Shown here: positions 35,534 through 45,493 of the stretch, piece by piece
Layout of the letters: the number at the start of each line of letters is the position of its first letter
How positions within the stretch are numbered: the stretch's first letter is position 1
From: an uncultured Paracoccaceae bacterium
GTDB lineage: Bacteria; Pseudomonadota; Alphaproteobacteria; Rhodobacterales; Rhodobacteraceae
Reading direction: 5' to 3'
Length of the DNA stretch: 64,000 bases
NCBI GenBank assembly: GCA_947495295.1
Contig: CANLYJ010000002.1
Coordinates: forward strand, 62,001-126,000
Position numbers and translations under genes: made by a program
Notes under the pieces: model-generated
The model's database searches: none
What the model was told of the DNA's origin: nothing
The model's input: the letters and a program-made list of their open reading frames with translations, nothing else

Positions 35534-36184
35534 TTAGAAGTTGAAGCTGACGCCCAGATTGACCGCGTTTGTCACGATATCGGTTTCGAGCGTGCCGCCA
35601 CTATCCAGATCGGCGGTGTTGGACGAGAACGTCCCTTTATATTCACCAAAAACGGACCACTGGTCGTTGATCGGGTAGGTTGCACCGGCGATCCATGTCG
35701 CTGCCGGGCCTGTCAACTGATATTCGAAGGTTTCAGAGGCGCCATTCGTCAGTTCAACATGTGGTATGGCGACCCCAAGCCCGCCACCGACATAAGGTGA
35801 CACATCCCCGAATGCCCCGGCCCAGCGCCGATAGGCATTGACCGTCAGCGTGTTGATCCCGTCAGTAAATTCCAGAACGTCATAACCCGCTGGAAGGTCG
35901 TCATCTTTTGGATAGACCTTGTTATGCGCGAAATCGAGCCCGTAACCAAAGGAGCTTGTCTGCCAACGTGTCGCCCGGATCCCGTAATAGACCGGCGCGT
36001 CGAAAGAGCGCCCTTCCCAATCCTGCGAAAAATCATCATCCGCGATCACATCATCATCGCGAATCGAAATATCGGATGATGGTGCGGATTGCACGCCGCC
36101 ATAAATGCTCAACTCAACCTCTGCGAAAGCAGAGGCCGGTGCAGTCATAACAATGCAAATGCTGGCAGCAAGCGCGCGATTCAT
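35534..36184 (-). CDS. Outer-membrane beta-barrel protein, LpxQ-like (lipid A oxidase)
   Basis: 216 residues with a signal peptide (MNRALAASICIVMTAPASAFA) and barrel-type strands ending in the aromatic GVSFNF. The pattern SFDAPVYYGIRATRWQTSSFGYGLDF, VLEFTDGINTLTVNAYRRW and YVGGGLGVAIPHVEL resembles lipid A oxidase LpxQ family proteins, which oxidise glucosamine of lipid A in rhizobia. Activity is inferred, not shown. The ATG at 36184 is chosen over a GTG/TTG extension. Confidence 0.6.
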   Translation of the reverse strand: MNRALAASICIVMTAPASAFAEVELSIYGGVQSAPSSDISIRDDDVIADDDFSQDWEGRSFDAPVYYGIRATRWQTSSFGYGLDFAHNKVYPKDDDLPAGYDVLEFTDGINTLTVNAYRRWAGAFGDVSPYVGGGLGVAIPHVELTNGASETFEYQLTGPAATWIAGATYPINDQWSVFGEYKGTFSSNTADLDSGGTLETDIVTNAVNLGVSFNF

Positions 36185-36610
36185 CTGTTTGGCCCCGACG
36201 TGAGTGTCTGCTTCGAGCAATAAGAAGCTTCATGGACGATGACAACAAAACATTAAGTGAATCCTAATACTCGTGACCCTTCTGTGTCGGCGCCGTCACA
36301 AACAGCTTGATTTTGTACTATAAATTGCCGATCCCCGGCAAAAAATAGCCTATGCGTCGCCGCAATATGTCTGCTTTTTGTGCGCCCCGCCCCGCCCGAT
36401 GCCAAGAATCGGCCCGCCCCGCCATTTTGTGCATCTTAACGATGTGTTGGCCAGTTTCGGTGCAACAGGGGGCCCAACCCCGGCCTGCGCCCGAATGTCC
36501 GCTGGACTGATCTGGATTAGATGGGTAAACAGCGGCAAATTGCCTGTTGAAAACAGCAGGCCAGTTTCTTGTGCGGGCAAAAAAGCCCATGAATATCGGA
36601 GATGTATCCC
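36185..36610. promoter_or_regulatory. 426-bp intergenic region upstream of petABC
   Basis: No credible ORF is seen. It separates the divergent LpxQ-like gene from petA and contains AT-rich stretches near 36230-36330, consistent with two divergent promoters. No clear regulator site was identified. Confidence 0.4.
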
Positions 36611-37171
36611 GTGTCACATGCAGACGAAAATCCCGGCACCCGTCGAGACTTCCTTTATTATGCAACTGCGGGGGCGGGCGCTGTCCTGACTGGCGCTGCT
36701 GTTTGGCCCCTGGTCAACCAAATGAACCCGTCGGCGGATGTTCTGGCGCTTGCGTCGATTCGCGTAGATGTTGGTGCCGTCGATCCCGGCACGCAGATCA
36801 CGGTCCTGTGGCAGGGGAAGCCGGTTTTCATCCGCGCCCGCACCGAAGACGAAATCGCGCAGGCCCGTGCGGTTGATGTCGGCGACCTGCCCGATCAGGA
36901 AGCATTCAATGAAAATCTGGGCGAAGTACCCGCAACCGATGAAAACCGCGCCTTGACCGAAGATGGCGTTTGGCTGGTGCAAATGGGCGTGTGTACCCAT
37001 CTGGGCTGTGTGCCATTGGGCGACGGTGCAGGTGATTTTGGCGGCTGGTTCTGCCCTTGCCATGGTTCGCATTACGATACGGCTGGCCGGATCCGCAAAG
37101 GTCCTGCGCCACGTAACCTTCCCGTTCCTGTTGCGTCCTTCGTGGACGAAACAACGATCCAACTCGGTTAA
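36611..37171 (+). CDS. petA: Rieske iron-sulfur subunit of cytochrome bc1
   Basis: 186 residues from the GTG at 36611, which has GGAG 9 bp upstream and gives the usual length; the ATG at 36602 is too close to that site. A Tat signal ([21 protein letters not shown]) anchors it. The 2Fe-2S ligands are in CTHLGC and CPCHGSH. It transfers electrons from quinol to cytochrome c1 in the periplasmic face of the bc1 complex, which serves both respiration and cyclic photosynthetic electron flow. Confidence 0.95.
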   Translation: MSHADENPGTRRDFLYYATAGAGAVLTGAAVWPLVNQMNPSADVLALASIRVDVGAVDPGTQITVLWQGKPVFIRARTEDEIAQARAVDVGDLPDQEAFNENLGEVPATDENRALTEDGVWLVQMGVCTHLGCVPLGDGAGDFGGWFCPCHGSHYDTAGRIRKGPAPRNLPVPVASFVDETTIQLG

Positions 37172-37183
37172 GGAGAGAGAGCC

Positions 37184-38533
37184 ATGGCTGGTATTCCCCA
37201 CGACCATTACGAACCCAATTCAAACGGCGAAAAGTGGCTGCATTCGCGCCTGCCCATCGTGGGTTTGCTGTATGACACGTTGATGATCCCCACACCCAAG
37301 AACCTGAACTGGATGTGGATTTGGGGTATTGTCCTGACATTCACACTGGTTTTGCAGATCGTCACCGGCATCGTGCTGGTCATGCATTATGTGCCGCATG
37401 TCGATATGGCCTTCCAATCGGTTGAGCATATCATGCGCAACGTCAATGGCGGTCATATGATCCGCTATTTCCATATGAACGGTGCTTCGCTGTTCTTCTT
37501 TGCCGTTTATCTGCATATTTTCCGCGGTCTCTACTATGGGTCCTACAAGGCCCCCCGCGAGGTCACGTGGATCATCGGTATGCTGATCTATGTGCTGATG
37601 ATGGGCACTGCCTTTATGGGTTACGTGCTGCCATGGGGTCAGATGTCGTTCCACGGGACGGCTGTGATCACCGGCCTGTTCGGCGCAATCCCGTTCATTG
37701 GTGAAAGCGTGCAGGTCTGGCTGTTGGGCACCCCCAATGGTGCTATTGATCAGCCTGCGCTGAACCGCTTCTTCTCGCTCCACTACCTGCTGCCCTTTGT
37801 GATTGCGGGTCTTGTGGCTGTCCATATCTGGGCCTTCCACACCACGGGCAACAACAACCCCACGGGTGTTGAGGTGCGTCGCACAAGCAAAGAAGACGCC
37901 GCCAAGGATACCCTGCCATTCTGGCCATATTTTGTGATCAAGGACCTGTTTGCCCTTGGTATCATCATGGCCCTATTCATGGCTGTTGTCGGCTTTATGC
38001 CCAACTATCTGGGCCACCCTGATAACTACATCCCGGCCAACCCGTTGGCGACACCATCGCATATCGTGCCTGAATGGTATTTCCTGCCCTTCTACGCCAT
38101 CCTGCGCGCCTTTGACCAAGAGGTCTGGCTGGTGATTGCGGTCAACTGGCTGAGCTTTGGCATCATCGACGCCAAGTTCTTTGGTGTGATCGCGATGTTT
38201 GGTGCCATCGTGGTGATGGCCCTGGCCCCGTGGCTGGATACATCATCCGTCCGCTCTGGTCGCTATCGCCCGATGTTCAAATGGTGGTTCTGGCTGCTGG
38301 TGGTCGATTTCATCGTCCTGATGTGGGTTGGCGCCCGCCCGGCAGAGGGGATTTATCCTTACATCGCCTTGCTTGGGTCGACATATTGGTTCGCCTATTT
38401 CCTGGTGATCCTGCCACTGTTGGGCGTGATCGAGAAACCGATGACCCCGCCTGCCACGATCGAAGACGACTTCAACGCCCACTATGCGCCTGACGATGCG
38501 GGGTCTACGACCCTTGCAAAACCGGCCGAGTGA
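37184..38533 (+). CDS. petB: Cytochrome b of the bc1 complex
   Basis: 449 residues, with at least eight membrane helices. Haem-ligand histidines are seen in the [27 protein letters not shown] region and in the later [24 protein letters not shown] region. The quinol-site PEWY motif is in [15 protein letters not shown]. It lies 12 bp after petA and 17 bp before petC, in one operon. Confidence 0.97.
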   Translation: MAGIPHDHYEPNSNGEKWLHSRLPIVGLLYDTLMIPTPKNLNWMWIWGIVLTFTLVLQIVTGIVLVMHYVPHVDMAFQSVEHIMRNVNGGHMIRYFHMNGASLFFFAVYLHIFRGLYYGSYKAPREVTWIIGMLIYVLMMGTAFMGYVLPWGQMSFHGTAVITGLFGAIPFIGESVQVWLLGTPNGAIDQPALNRFFSLHYLLPFVIAGLVAVHIWAFHTTGNNNPTGVEVRRTSKEDAAKDTLPFWPYFVIKDLFALGIIMALFMAVVGFMPNYLGHPDNYIPANPLATPSHIVPEWYFLPFYAILRAFDQEVWLVIAVNWLSFGIIDAKFFGVIAMFGAIVVMALAPWLDTSSVRSGRYRPMFKWWFWLLVVDFIVLMWVGARPAEGIYPYIALLGSTYWFAYFLVILPLLGVIEKPMTPPATIEDDFNAHYAPDDAGSTTLAKPAE

Positions 38534-38550
38534 GAAAGGACAAAAGAACA

Positions 38551-39411
38551 ATGTTCCGCAAGCTCACCCTGACTGCCGCAACAGCACTGGCCCTGACAAC
38601 GGGCCAGGCCATGGCGGCTGAAGTCGAAACCCATATCGAGGATTTCGCATTCTCGTTCGAAGGTCCGTTTGGCAGCTATGACCAGATGCAGTTGCAGCGC
38701 GGTTTGCAGGTTTACACCGAAATCTGCTCTGCCTGCCACGGTATGGAACTGATCCCGTTCCGCACCCTGCATGATGAAGGCGGCCCCGCGCTGCCCGAAG
38801 ATCAGGTCCGCGCCTATGCTGAAGGCTTTGAAATCTTTGACCCGACCCTGTTTGACGGCGAAGGTGATTTCCGTCCGGCCACCCCGGCGGATCATTTTCC
38901 AGCCTCGTCACTGTCAAACGCCCCTGACCTGAGCCTGATGGCCAAGGCCCGCGCCGGTTTCCATGGCCCCTACGGCACGGGCATCAGCCAGTTCGTCAAC
39001 GGTATGGGTGGTGCTGAATACATCGCATCCCTGCTGACTGGTTACGAAGAAGAGCCAGAATGCGCCTTGGAAGGCGAACCGATGGACGGCTATTACAACG
39101 TGGCCTTTGCCGCCGGTGGTTTCCCTGACAGTTGCAAGGATGACCATGGCAAGCACAAGGTGCCCGGTAGCTGGATTTCCATGGCGCCACCGCTTTACGG
39201 TGACGATGTTGACTATGCTGATGGGCATTCAACCGAATTGCACCATGTCGCTGAAGACGTATCCGCGTTCCTGATGTGGACCGCAGAGCCCAAGATGATG
39301 GCCCGTAAGCAGGCGGGTCTGACCGGTGTGATCTTTCTGACGGTGCTGTCGGTGCTGCTGTATCTGACCAACAAACGCCTTTGGGCGCCACATAAGAAGA
39401 AAAAGCACTAA
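38551..39411 (+). CDS. petC: Cytochrome c1 of the bc1 complex
   Basis: 286 residues with a signal peptide ([22 protein letters not shown]), the haem motif CSACH near residue 58, the axial Met in [12 protein letters not shown] and one C-terminal membrane anchor ([20 protein letters not shown]). It passes electrons to cytochrome c2 (cycA). A cysteine pair, in EPECALEGE and PDSCKDDHG, could form a disulfide of the kind known in purple-bacterial c1. ATG at 38551 after GAAAGGA. Confidence 0.96.
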   Translation: MFRKLTLTAATALALTTGQAMAAEVETHIEDFAFSFEGPFGSYDQMQLQRGLQVYTEICSACHGMELIPFRTLHDEGGPALPEDQVRAYAEGFEIFDPTLFDGEGDFRPATPADHFPASSLSNAPDLSLMAKARAGFHGPYGTGISQFVNGMGGAEYIASLLTGYEEEPECALEGEPMDGYYNVAFAAGGFPDSCKDDHGKHKVPGSWISMAPPLYGDDVDYADGHSTELHHVAEDVSAFLMWTAEPKMMARKQAGLTGVIFLTVLSVLLYLTNKRLWAPHKKKKH

Positions 39412-39433
39412 GGCTGATGCCAAGAATGCCGAA

Positions 39434-39461
39434 AGACCCGCCAGTTTGGCGGGTCTTTTGC
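39434..39461 (+). terminator. Rho-independent terminator after petABC
   Basis: A perfect 9-bp stem (GACCCGCCA / TGGCGGGTC, loop GTT) preceded by AAA and followed by TTTTG. It would work for the pet operon and, by symmetry, weakly on the other strand. Confidence 0.88.
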
Positions 39462-39550
39462 GTTTATGGGCCGTTACCCTGCCAGAACCCCAAAAGGCAC
39501 CTTGACGGAGGACAATGCAAGGCCCGCCCCGGGGCCTCTACGTCAACCAC

Positions 39551-39583
39551 GAGGTCCCGGGTCAAGCCCGGGACGCGGTTGCC
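39551..39583. repeat. Dispersed palindromic repeat, intergenic copy
   Basis: The core is an 8-bp perfect inverted repeat GTCCCGGG / CCCGGGAC with a 5-nt loop TCAAG (39554-39574). The flanks GAG and GCGGTTGCC match a related copy at 60738-60770 within bchY. Such short GC-rich palindromes are widespread repeats in alphaproteobacteria; this one lies between the petC terminator and the end of thiQ. Confidence 0.7.
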
Positions 39584-39614
39584 CTGCTGCACCCATGCGG
39601 CGTGACCCAAAACG

Positions 39615-40304
39615 TCATAAATAGGCCGCCAATGCCGGGGGCGGTGCCGCAAAAAGCTGATCGGTTGGGATAGCCGGATGCACGATCCCATCCGCGACCA
39701 GCGCCGTTTCATTCGCCACACGCTGTGCGTCTGCCGGGTCATGTGTGATCATGATTACGGTCCTATCTGTCCTCAGAAGGGTTTTCTGCACCAGATCCAG
39801 CATTTCCGATCGGAGGGCAGGGCCAAGCGCAGCGAAAGGCTCGTCCAGCAGGATCACGGGTCTGTCGGCCAAGAGGACCCGAGCCAACGCGGCGCGGCTT
39901 TGCTGCCCACCTGACAAGGCAGCAGGTTTTCTGTCAGCCATGCCATGCAACCCAACCTGATCCAGCACCGTTGCGACCTGCGCCTTTTGGCTGTCGCTCA
40001 ATCGCAGCTTGGGTTGCAGGCCCAGCCCGGCATTTTGCCCGATGCTCAGATGCGGGAACAGGTTATTGTCCTGAAACAGGATGCTGATAGGTCGCGCGCC
40101 GGGGGCCGTGCCGGTCAGGTCTTGCCCGTCATAGCTGACCTTGCCGCTGCTTGGTGTTAGGAATCCCGCCAGTGCTGATAACAGCGTCGATTTGCCTGCC
40201 CCGGACGGCCCAATGAGTGCTGTAATCCCACCGGGCCGGAAGCTTAGATCGGCAGACAGTTGGAAATCCCCTTGGGTCAGGGTCAGGTTTTCACATGTCA
40301 GCAT
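39615..40304 (-). CDS. thiQ: Thiamine ABC transporter ATP-binding protein
   Basis: 229 residues with Walker A GPSGAGKST near residue 33, signature LSGGQQSRAALARVLL and Walker B PVILLDEPFAALG. It energises thiamine or thiamine phosphate import. The ATG at 40304 lies within the thiP 3' end (14-bp overlap). Third gene of the TPP-riboswitch-led thiBPQ operon. Confidence 0.93.
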   Translation of the reverse strand: MLTCENLTLTQGDFQLSADLSFRPGGITALIGPSGAGKSTLLSALAGFLTPSSGKVSYDGQDLTGTAPGARPISILFQDNNLFPHLSIGQNAGLGLQPKLRLSDSQKAQVATVLDQVGLHGMADRKPAALSGGQQSRAALARVLLADRPVILLDEPFAALGPALRSEMLDLVQKTLLRTDRTVIMITHDPADAQRVANETALVADGIVHPAIPTDQLFAAPPPALAAYL

Positions 40305-41820
40305 TGGCTCTGCCCCCCTGATCGCAGATCCAGAACATCGCAAGGCTGAGGGTCAGCAGCAAGAGTCCGGCTGCTGCTGCTGCCTGCATCTGATAGGCCC
40401 CCATCAACCGGAACATGGCCAAAGGTAGAGTTTCCTGTGCTTGCCCTGCGAAAAGCGCGATCACCCCCAGATCCCCCATAGAAAGTGCTGCGGCCAGCCC
40501 GGCCCCGAACCCCAGTGGTCGCCTGATCCGCGGCAACATCACGATCCGCAGCCATGCCACTGGCCCCAGCCCCAATGTGGCCCCCAGCCGTCCGAAATCC
40601 CGCTGCACATCCGCAACGGCTGGCCCGATGGACCGCAAGACGAACGGCAGCGCCAAGGTCGCGTTCACCAATGCGGTGACCACGAGCGCAAGTTTTGCCG
40701 GGTTGACGAAAGGGTAGACGATGACGAAAGCCCCGGTGCCGACAACCAGACCAGAGGCGGCAAGTGGCAATGCGCCGATGATGCTGACCAACCGGCTTTG
40801 CCATAGGGCGAGCGACAGGGACAAGGTGATGCATAAGGCGGAGGAGATGGTGGCGACGATAATCGACCTGATTGCTGCTTGCCAGACGGAGGGCGGCATA
40901 TCCATCAGTCCCGGTACCCCGCGCACCGCAATCATGCCAAGCGGGAGGAGCAGGAATGCAGCGGCGGCACTGATCGCCGCTATGTCCCAACCCGGTGCGG
41001 GCAGGTTCCAGCGTTGGATCACCCGATCCATCCCGCCGCTCAGCATGTCCGGTTTGGTGATTTTCCATGCGATGAATGCGGCGACAGCGCAGAGGCTGAA
41101 TTGCACCCCGGCCAGTAGCGCTGCTCGCCCCAGATCGAAATCAAAGCGCAGTGCCTGATAGATCGCCAGCTCGACTGTGGTGGCGCGTGGCCCGCCGCCC
41201 AATGTCAGCGCCACCGCAAAGCTGGTCAGGCAGATCAGGAAGATCACAAGCAACGCGCCGGGCAGGGTGCTGCGCAGCATGGGCCGTTCGAGCATTTGCC
41301 AGATGGAGGCGTTGAGCGTTGCGGCGAGCCGGAACCGTTCTGCCGGGATGGCGAGCCAACCTTGCAGGATCAGCCGTGTGGCCAGTGGCAGGTTGAAGAA
41401 CACATGCGCCAGTACAACCCCGTGAAATCCGTAGATCGTGAATGTTGGCAGTCCTACTGCGCTTAATGCATCATTGAGTAACCCGCCGCGCCCGAAGATG
41501 GCGAGCAATCCGATCACCGCCACGATAACCGGTAACAGAAAAGGCGCCCCCAGCAGGGTGATCAGCGCGCCGCGCCCTTTGAATTGCCGCCGCGCCAGTG
41601 CCCGGGCGACGGGGATGGCCAGCGTCACGCTGATCGCGGCAGAGGCGAGCGCTTGCAGGATGGTGAACCGGATTGCGGCCCAGTCCGCCGCCCCCAACCC
41701 GCCATCCCATTCGGCCCGCCAGCCAACAGCGGCCAGCGTGCCAATGGTCAACGCCAGCACCAGCAATCCCGCAAGGATGCCGGGCCAGCGTGGGGTCATT
41801 TGGACAGGGCGTTGCGCCAT
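40291..41820 (-). CDS. thiP: Thiamine ABC transporter permease
   Basis: 509 residues, a fused dimeric permease with about twelve hydrophobic segments in two similar halves. EAA-type loops are seen in RFRLAATLNASIWQMLERP and RDFGRLGATLGLGPVAWLRI. ThiP forms the channel between ThiB and ThiQ. The start lies inside the end of thiB (25-bp overlap), so translation is coupled. Confidence 0.93.
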   Translation of the reverse strand: MAQRPVQMTPRWPGILAGLLVLALTIGTLAAVGWRAEWDGGLGAADWAAIRFTILQALASAAISVTLAIPVARALARRQFKGRGALITLLGAPFLLPVIVAVIGLLAIFGRGGLLNDALSAVGLPTFTIYGFHGVVLAHVFFNLPLATRLILQGWLAIPAERFRLAATLNASIWQMLERPMLRSTLPGALLVIFLICLTSFAVALTLGGGPRATTVELAIYQALRFDFDLGRAALLAGVQFSLCAVAAFIAWKITKPDMLSGGMDRVIQRWNLPAPGWDIAAISAAAAFLLLPLGMIAVRGVPGLMDMPPSVWQAAIRSIIVATISSALCITLSLSLALWQSRLVSIIGALPLAASGLVVGTGAFVIVYPFVNPAKLALVVTALVNATLALPFVLRSIGPAVADVQRDFGRLGATLGLGPVAWLRIVMLPRIRRPLGFGAGLAAALSMGDLGVIALFAGQAQETLPLAMFRLMGAYQMQAAAAAGLLLLTLSLAMFWICDQGGRANADM

Positions 41821-42785
41821 TCTTCCAATGCCGCGTCACGTTTGTCTGCCGCATCTTGTGCCGAAAACAGCAGCGCCTTTTCAGGTATCAGCAGGGTTTC
41901 AAACCCGTCGGGCAGCCCGTCAGCGGGTGTGGCTGCGGGGTACATCCAGTTGGTGGTCGGGATCACGCTTTGGAACGCATCGCTTACCATGAAGGCCATG
42001 AACTGATCGGCGAGGTCGGATTGGTCGGTGCCCGCAACCTTGCCCGCAACTTCGACTTGCAGGTAATGCCCTTCGGTGAAGCTCCAGGCGATTTTGCTGG
42101 CGTCTTCCTCGGCGATCAGGTGGTAGGCGGGGGAGGTGGTGTAGGACAGGACGGCGTCGGCCTCCCCATCCAGAAACAGCCCGTAAGCCTCTGACCAGCC
42201 GGGTGTGACGGTGACGATATTGTCGGCCAGATCGGCCCAGATCGTGCCAGCCTCGTCCCCGTAAGCGGCTTTGACCCACATCAGCAGCCCCAGACCGGGG
42301 GTGGACGAACGCGGGTCCTGAATGACGATCTTGACCTCGCTATCGGCCAGATCACGCAGGGAGCCGGGGGCGGCATCGCCGACATTCCCGACAAAGGCAA
42401 AGTAACCCCAGTCGAATGGCAGGAAATCGGGATCGTCCCATGCGATGGGCAGCGACAGGTCCGCATCGACCCCGTGCGGCGCAAATAGCCCGGTTTCGCG
42501 CGCCGCAGCCGTCAGGTTGGTGTCGAGCCCCAGCACGATATCGGCGTCTGTTCCCGGCCCCTCCAATTGCAGGCGCGCCAGCAAGGCCGCGCCATCGCCG
42601 GCCCCGATGAATTGCAGATCGCAGGCGCAGCTTTCTTCAAAAGCGGCCTCAACCGCGGGGCCAGGCCCCCATTCGCTGGTGAAGCTGTCATAGGTATAGA
42701 CTTGCAAGACGGGTGTGTCCGCCAATGCGCCAGTGGCACAAAGGGCAAGTCCCGCAACAGCTGGCAGATAGGTGGTTGGTTTCAT
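41796..42785 (-). CDS. thiB: Thiamine-binding periplasmic protein
   Basis: 329 residues with a signal peptide (MKPTTYLPAVAGLALCATGALA) and the ThiB-like core VLQVYTYDSFTSEWGPGPAVEAAFE near residue 27. Two cysteines in the ESCACDLQF segment are typical. It captures thiamine or its phosphates for ThiPQ. The ATG at 42785 follows GGAGG (GAGGATACG); an ATG 4 codons upstream is less suitable. A TPP riboswitch lies in the leader. Confidence 0.94.
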   Translation of the reverse strand: MKPTTYLPAVAGLALCATGALADTPVLQVYTYDSFTSEWGPGPAVEAAFEESCACDLQFIGAGDGAALLARLQLEGPGTDADIVLGLDTNLTAAARETGLFAPHGVDADLSLPIAWDDPDFLPFDWGYFAFVGNVGDAAPGSLRDLADSEVKIVIQDPRSSTPGLGLLMWVKAAYGDEAGTIWADLADNIVTVTPGWSEAYGLFLDGEADAVLSYTTSPAYHLIAEEDASKIAWSFTEGHYLQVEVAGKVAGTDQSDLADQFMAFMVSDAFQSVIPTTNWMYPAATPADGLPDGFETLLIPEKALLFSAQDAADKRDAALEEWRNALSK

Positions 42786-42833
42786 CGTATCCTCCAAATG
42801 CGACGGGCGGAATTGGGGGATAGCATCGTGCTA

Positions 42834-42921
42834 AACCTTCCCTCCGCCGGTCTTAACCGGTTCAGGTTCAACGGGTCCGCTATGAAGCATCTCAGCCAGG
42901 ATTGGCCCCCCGAGGTGCGCC
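42834..42921 (-). promoter_or_regulatory. TPP riboswitch upstream of thiBPQ
   Basis: On the minus strand the conserved THI-box parts occur in order: CTCGGGGGGCC, then CTGAGATG, then ACCCGTTGAACCTGA, then CGGTTAAGACCGG with GCGGAGGGAA. They lie about 48 bp before the thiB start. Binding of thiamine pyrophosphate should turn off expression of the transporter; the leader is short, so control of translation initiation is more likely than termination. This is inference. Confidence 0.95.
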
Positions 42922-43011
42922 TTAGCTAGGATGGATCGGGGGCGGGGGCAAGGGAAACCTCTTGAGCCTGATTGTCGCGCCCGCTAGACCCGGCTGGCAA
43001 AGGGGACGCGC

Positions 43012-44115
43012 ATGTCGATTAACAGTTTTGGTCATCTTTTCCGGTTTACGACATGGGGCGAAAGCCATGGCCCCGCTTTGGGGGCCACGGTGGATGGATG
43101 TCCACCCCGTGTGCCTTTGGAACCGGCGATGATCCAGCAGTGGATGGACAAGCGTCGTCCGGGGTTGAACAAGAATACCACCCAGCGCAATGAGCCTGAT
43201 GCGGTTGAAATCCTGTCAGGTGTGTTTGAAGGGCAGACAACCGGTACGCCGATCCAGTTGATGATCCGCAATACTGATCAGCGGTCGAAGGATTACGGCG
43301 ATATCGTCAATACGTTCCGCCCCGGTCATGCTGATATTACCTATCACCAGAAATACGGGATACGCGATTATCGGGGCGGTGGCCGGTCATCGGCCCGCGA
43401 AACGGCGTCGCGCGTGGCCGCCGGTGGTGTCGCCCGCGAGGCGATCAAGGCGATTGCCCCGAATGTTCAGATCAAGGGTTACATGACCCAGATGGGGGCC
43501 AAGCAGATCGACCGCGCGCGCATGGATTGGGCGCAGATTGATCAGAATGATTTTTTCTGCCCTGATGCCGAAGCCGCGCGGGAATGGGAAGATTACCTGC
43601 AATGGCTGCGCAAGGATGACCACAATTCGGTTGGGGCGATTATCGAGGTCGTGGCCCGTGGCGTTCCTGCGGGCATTGGCGCCCCGATTTATGGCAAGCT
43701 GGATACTGATCTGGCTGCCGCCATGATGTCGATTAACGCGGTCAAAGGTGTTGAGATTGGCGAAGGCATGGCCGCTGCTGCCTTGACCGGGCGTGACAAT
43801 GCAGATGAGATTTTCATGGGGCAGGGTGGCCCGGAGTACAGTTCCAACCACGCGGGCGGCATTCTGGGCGGGATCAGCACCGGGCAGGATATCGTGGTGC
43901 GGTTCGCGGTGAAACCTACATCGTCGATCCTGTCCCCACGCCAGTCGATCCGTATGGATGGCACCCCGACCGAGGTGATCACCAAGGGTCGCCATGACCC
44001 GTGCGTCGGTATCAGGGCGGTGCCCGTGGGCGAGGCGATGATGGCCTGTGTCATTCTTGACCATCTTCTTTTGGATCGTGGTCAGACGGCTGGCGTTCGT
44101 GGCCAGATCGGTTAG
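43012..44115 (+). CDS. aroC: Chorismate synthase
   Basis: 367 residues. AroC removes phosphate from 5-enolpyruvylshikimate-3-phosphate to give chorismate, with reduced FMN. Recognisable motifs are [17 protein letters not shown] near residue 16, the [24 protein letters not shown] motif near residue 121, and the [17 protein letters not shown] motif near residue 327. It is separate from the thi operon (opposite strand), with about 90 bp of upstream sequence for its promoter. Confidence 0.97.
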   Translation: MSINSFGHLFRFTTWGESHGPALGATVDGCPPRVPLEPAMIQQWMDKRRPGLNKNTTQRNEPDAVEILSGVFEGQTTGTPIQLMIRNTDQRSKDYGDIVNTFRPGHADITYHQKYGIRDYRGGGRSSARETASRVAAGGVAREAIKAIAPNVQIKGYMTQMGAKQIDRARMDWAQIDQNDFFCPDAEAAREWEDYLQWLRKDDHNSVGAIIEVVARGVPAGIGAPIYGKLDTDLAAAMMSINAVKGVEIGEGMAAAALTGRDNADEIFMGQGGPEYSSNHAGGILGGISTGQDIVVRFAVKPTSSILSPRQSIRMDGTPTEVITKGRHDPCVGIRAVPVGEAMMACVILDHLLLDRGQTAGVRGQIG

Positions 44116-44195
44116 TAATTGTGTCTGTTACTGAAACAAGTTGTTGATTGTTATAGGTTACTGATACGGTGACCCGATGAACTGAGGGGGGAATC

Positions 44196-45317
44196 ATGCT
44201 GCCGCACTTCCGCTATTTTCTGACTGCGATGCTGTGTTTTGGTCTTGCAGGCTGTGGCCTGCCACGGGGCGCTGGTTTTCAGGCCGAAGTGCTTGCCGCA
44301 TCATCGGTCGAAACCAAAGATGACGGCACGGTTGAACGGACCTATGATTTTTCGGTTTTTGAGGTAACGCGCGAGACATTGCCTGTCTTGCAGTCCTGGC
44401 CGGACCTGGGTGCGCGCCACTATCGCTGGATCAGCGACAGGCAGGCCGCCACATCAATGATCATTGCCCCCGGTGACAAGTTGCAGCTGACCGTCTGGGA
44501 TGCTGAGGAAAACTCCCTTTTGTCCGGCACCGGTCAGCGCGCCACCCCGTTGCAAGAGGTTGAGGTCAGTTCCAATGGCCAGATCTTCGTCCCCTATATC
44601 GGCAATTTGAAAGTATCCGGCATGGCCCCCGAAACCGCCCGCCAGCGGATCGAGGAAGAGTTGACCATGACGATCCCGTCTGCACAGGTACAGCTGATTT
44701 CGGCCCCGGGTCGTGCCAATACAGCCAATATCGTGACTGGCGTTGCGGCCCCCGGCATTTACCCGCTGGAATATCGCAATGTGAAGCTGCTGGATTTCCT
44801 GTCACTCGCAGGTGGCGTTCCTGCCGATCTGATCAATCCGCAGGTCAAGCTGGCCCGTGGCAGTAATGTTTATGGCATTTCCTATGATCGTCTGTTGTCG
44901 AACCCCGCACTGGATACAACGGTGCGTGGTGGCGACCGGATTATTGTTGAACCAGAGGATCGGACCTTTCTGTCCTTGGGTGCCACCGGCACGCAAGCTA
45001 TACACCCGTTCCCGCAGGATGAGGTCAGCGCCCTTGATGCCATGGCCATTGTGGGTGGGGTGAACCCCGGCCGCGCCAACCCGGAAGGTATTCTGGTTCT
45101 GCGCGAATATGATGCATCGCAGGTCCGCACCGATGGGTCCGGCCCGCCGATGGATCGCGTTGTGTTCACGCTTGACCTGACATCGGCGGATGGTCTGTTT
45201 TCGGCGGCCCAGTTCGAAATTCAGCCCGGTGATCTGGTCTATGGCACGGAAAGCGCGCTTGGCTCTGCCTTTACCGTGCTGAATATCTTTAACACGGTCT
45301 CGACTTTGCGGAACTAG
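44196..45317 (+). CDS. Polysaccharide export lipoprotein (Wza/OPX family)
   Basis: 373 residues with a lipoprotein signal (lipobox LAGC near residue 20). The Poly_export domain (MIIAPGDKLQLTVWDAEENSLL) and two later SLBB-like segments (NIVTGVAAPGIYPLEYRNVKLLDFLSLAGGV and the TFLSLGATGTQAIHPF region) are seen. It is the outer-membrane type of exporter, in contrast to the short non-lipidated OPX protein at 32182. Its operon partners are not adjacent. Confidence 0.9.
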   Translation: MLPHFRYFLTAMLCFGLAGCGLPRGAGFQAEVLAASSVETKDDGTVERTYDFSVFEVTRETLPVLQSWPDLGARHYRWISDRQAATSMIIAPGDKLQLTVWDAEENSLLSGTGQRATPLQEVEVSSNGQIFVPYIGNLKVSGMAPETARQRIEEELTMTIPSAQVQLISAPGRANTANIVTGVAAPGIYPLEYRNVKLLDFLSLAGGVPADLINPQVKLARGSNVYGISYDRLLSNPALDTTVRGGDRIIVEPEDRTFLSLGATGTQAIHPFPQDEVSALDAMAIVGGVNPGRANPEGILVLREYDASQVRTDGSGPPMDRVVFTLDLTSADGLFSAAQFEIQPGDLVYGTESALGSAFTVLNIFNTVSTLRN

Positions 45318-45493
45318 GGCCTGTTGCGTTCACCATACGCCGCTGGTTTCGGTCCAAAATTGGCCGGTTCCAGGCATCTGAGCACGGGAGTAACCAGTTA
45401 CGTCAAGCGCGACTAACACAGAAATGGGCAATTTTGGCGAAACCCTGCAAGGACGCGGCCCAATGTGAACGTCAACAAACCCTGGAACGTCGC

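Noticed and set aside
45318..45493. Possible insertion-sequence end after the second OPX gene
   Set aside because: The GGCCTGTTGCG start looks like some transposon ends, but no matching inverted end or transposase fragment is visible.
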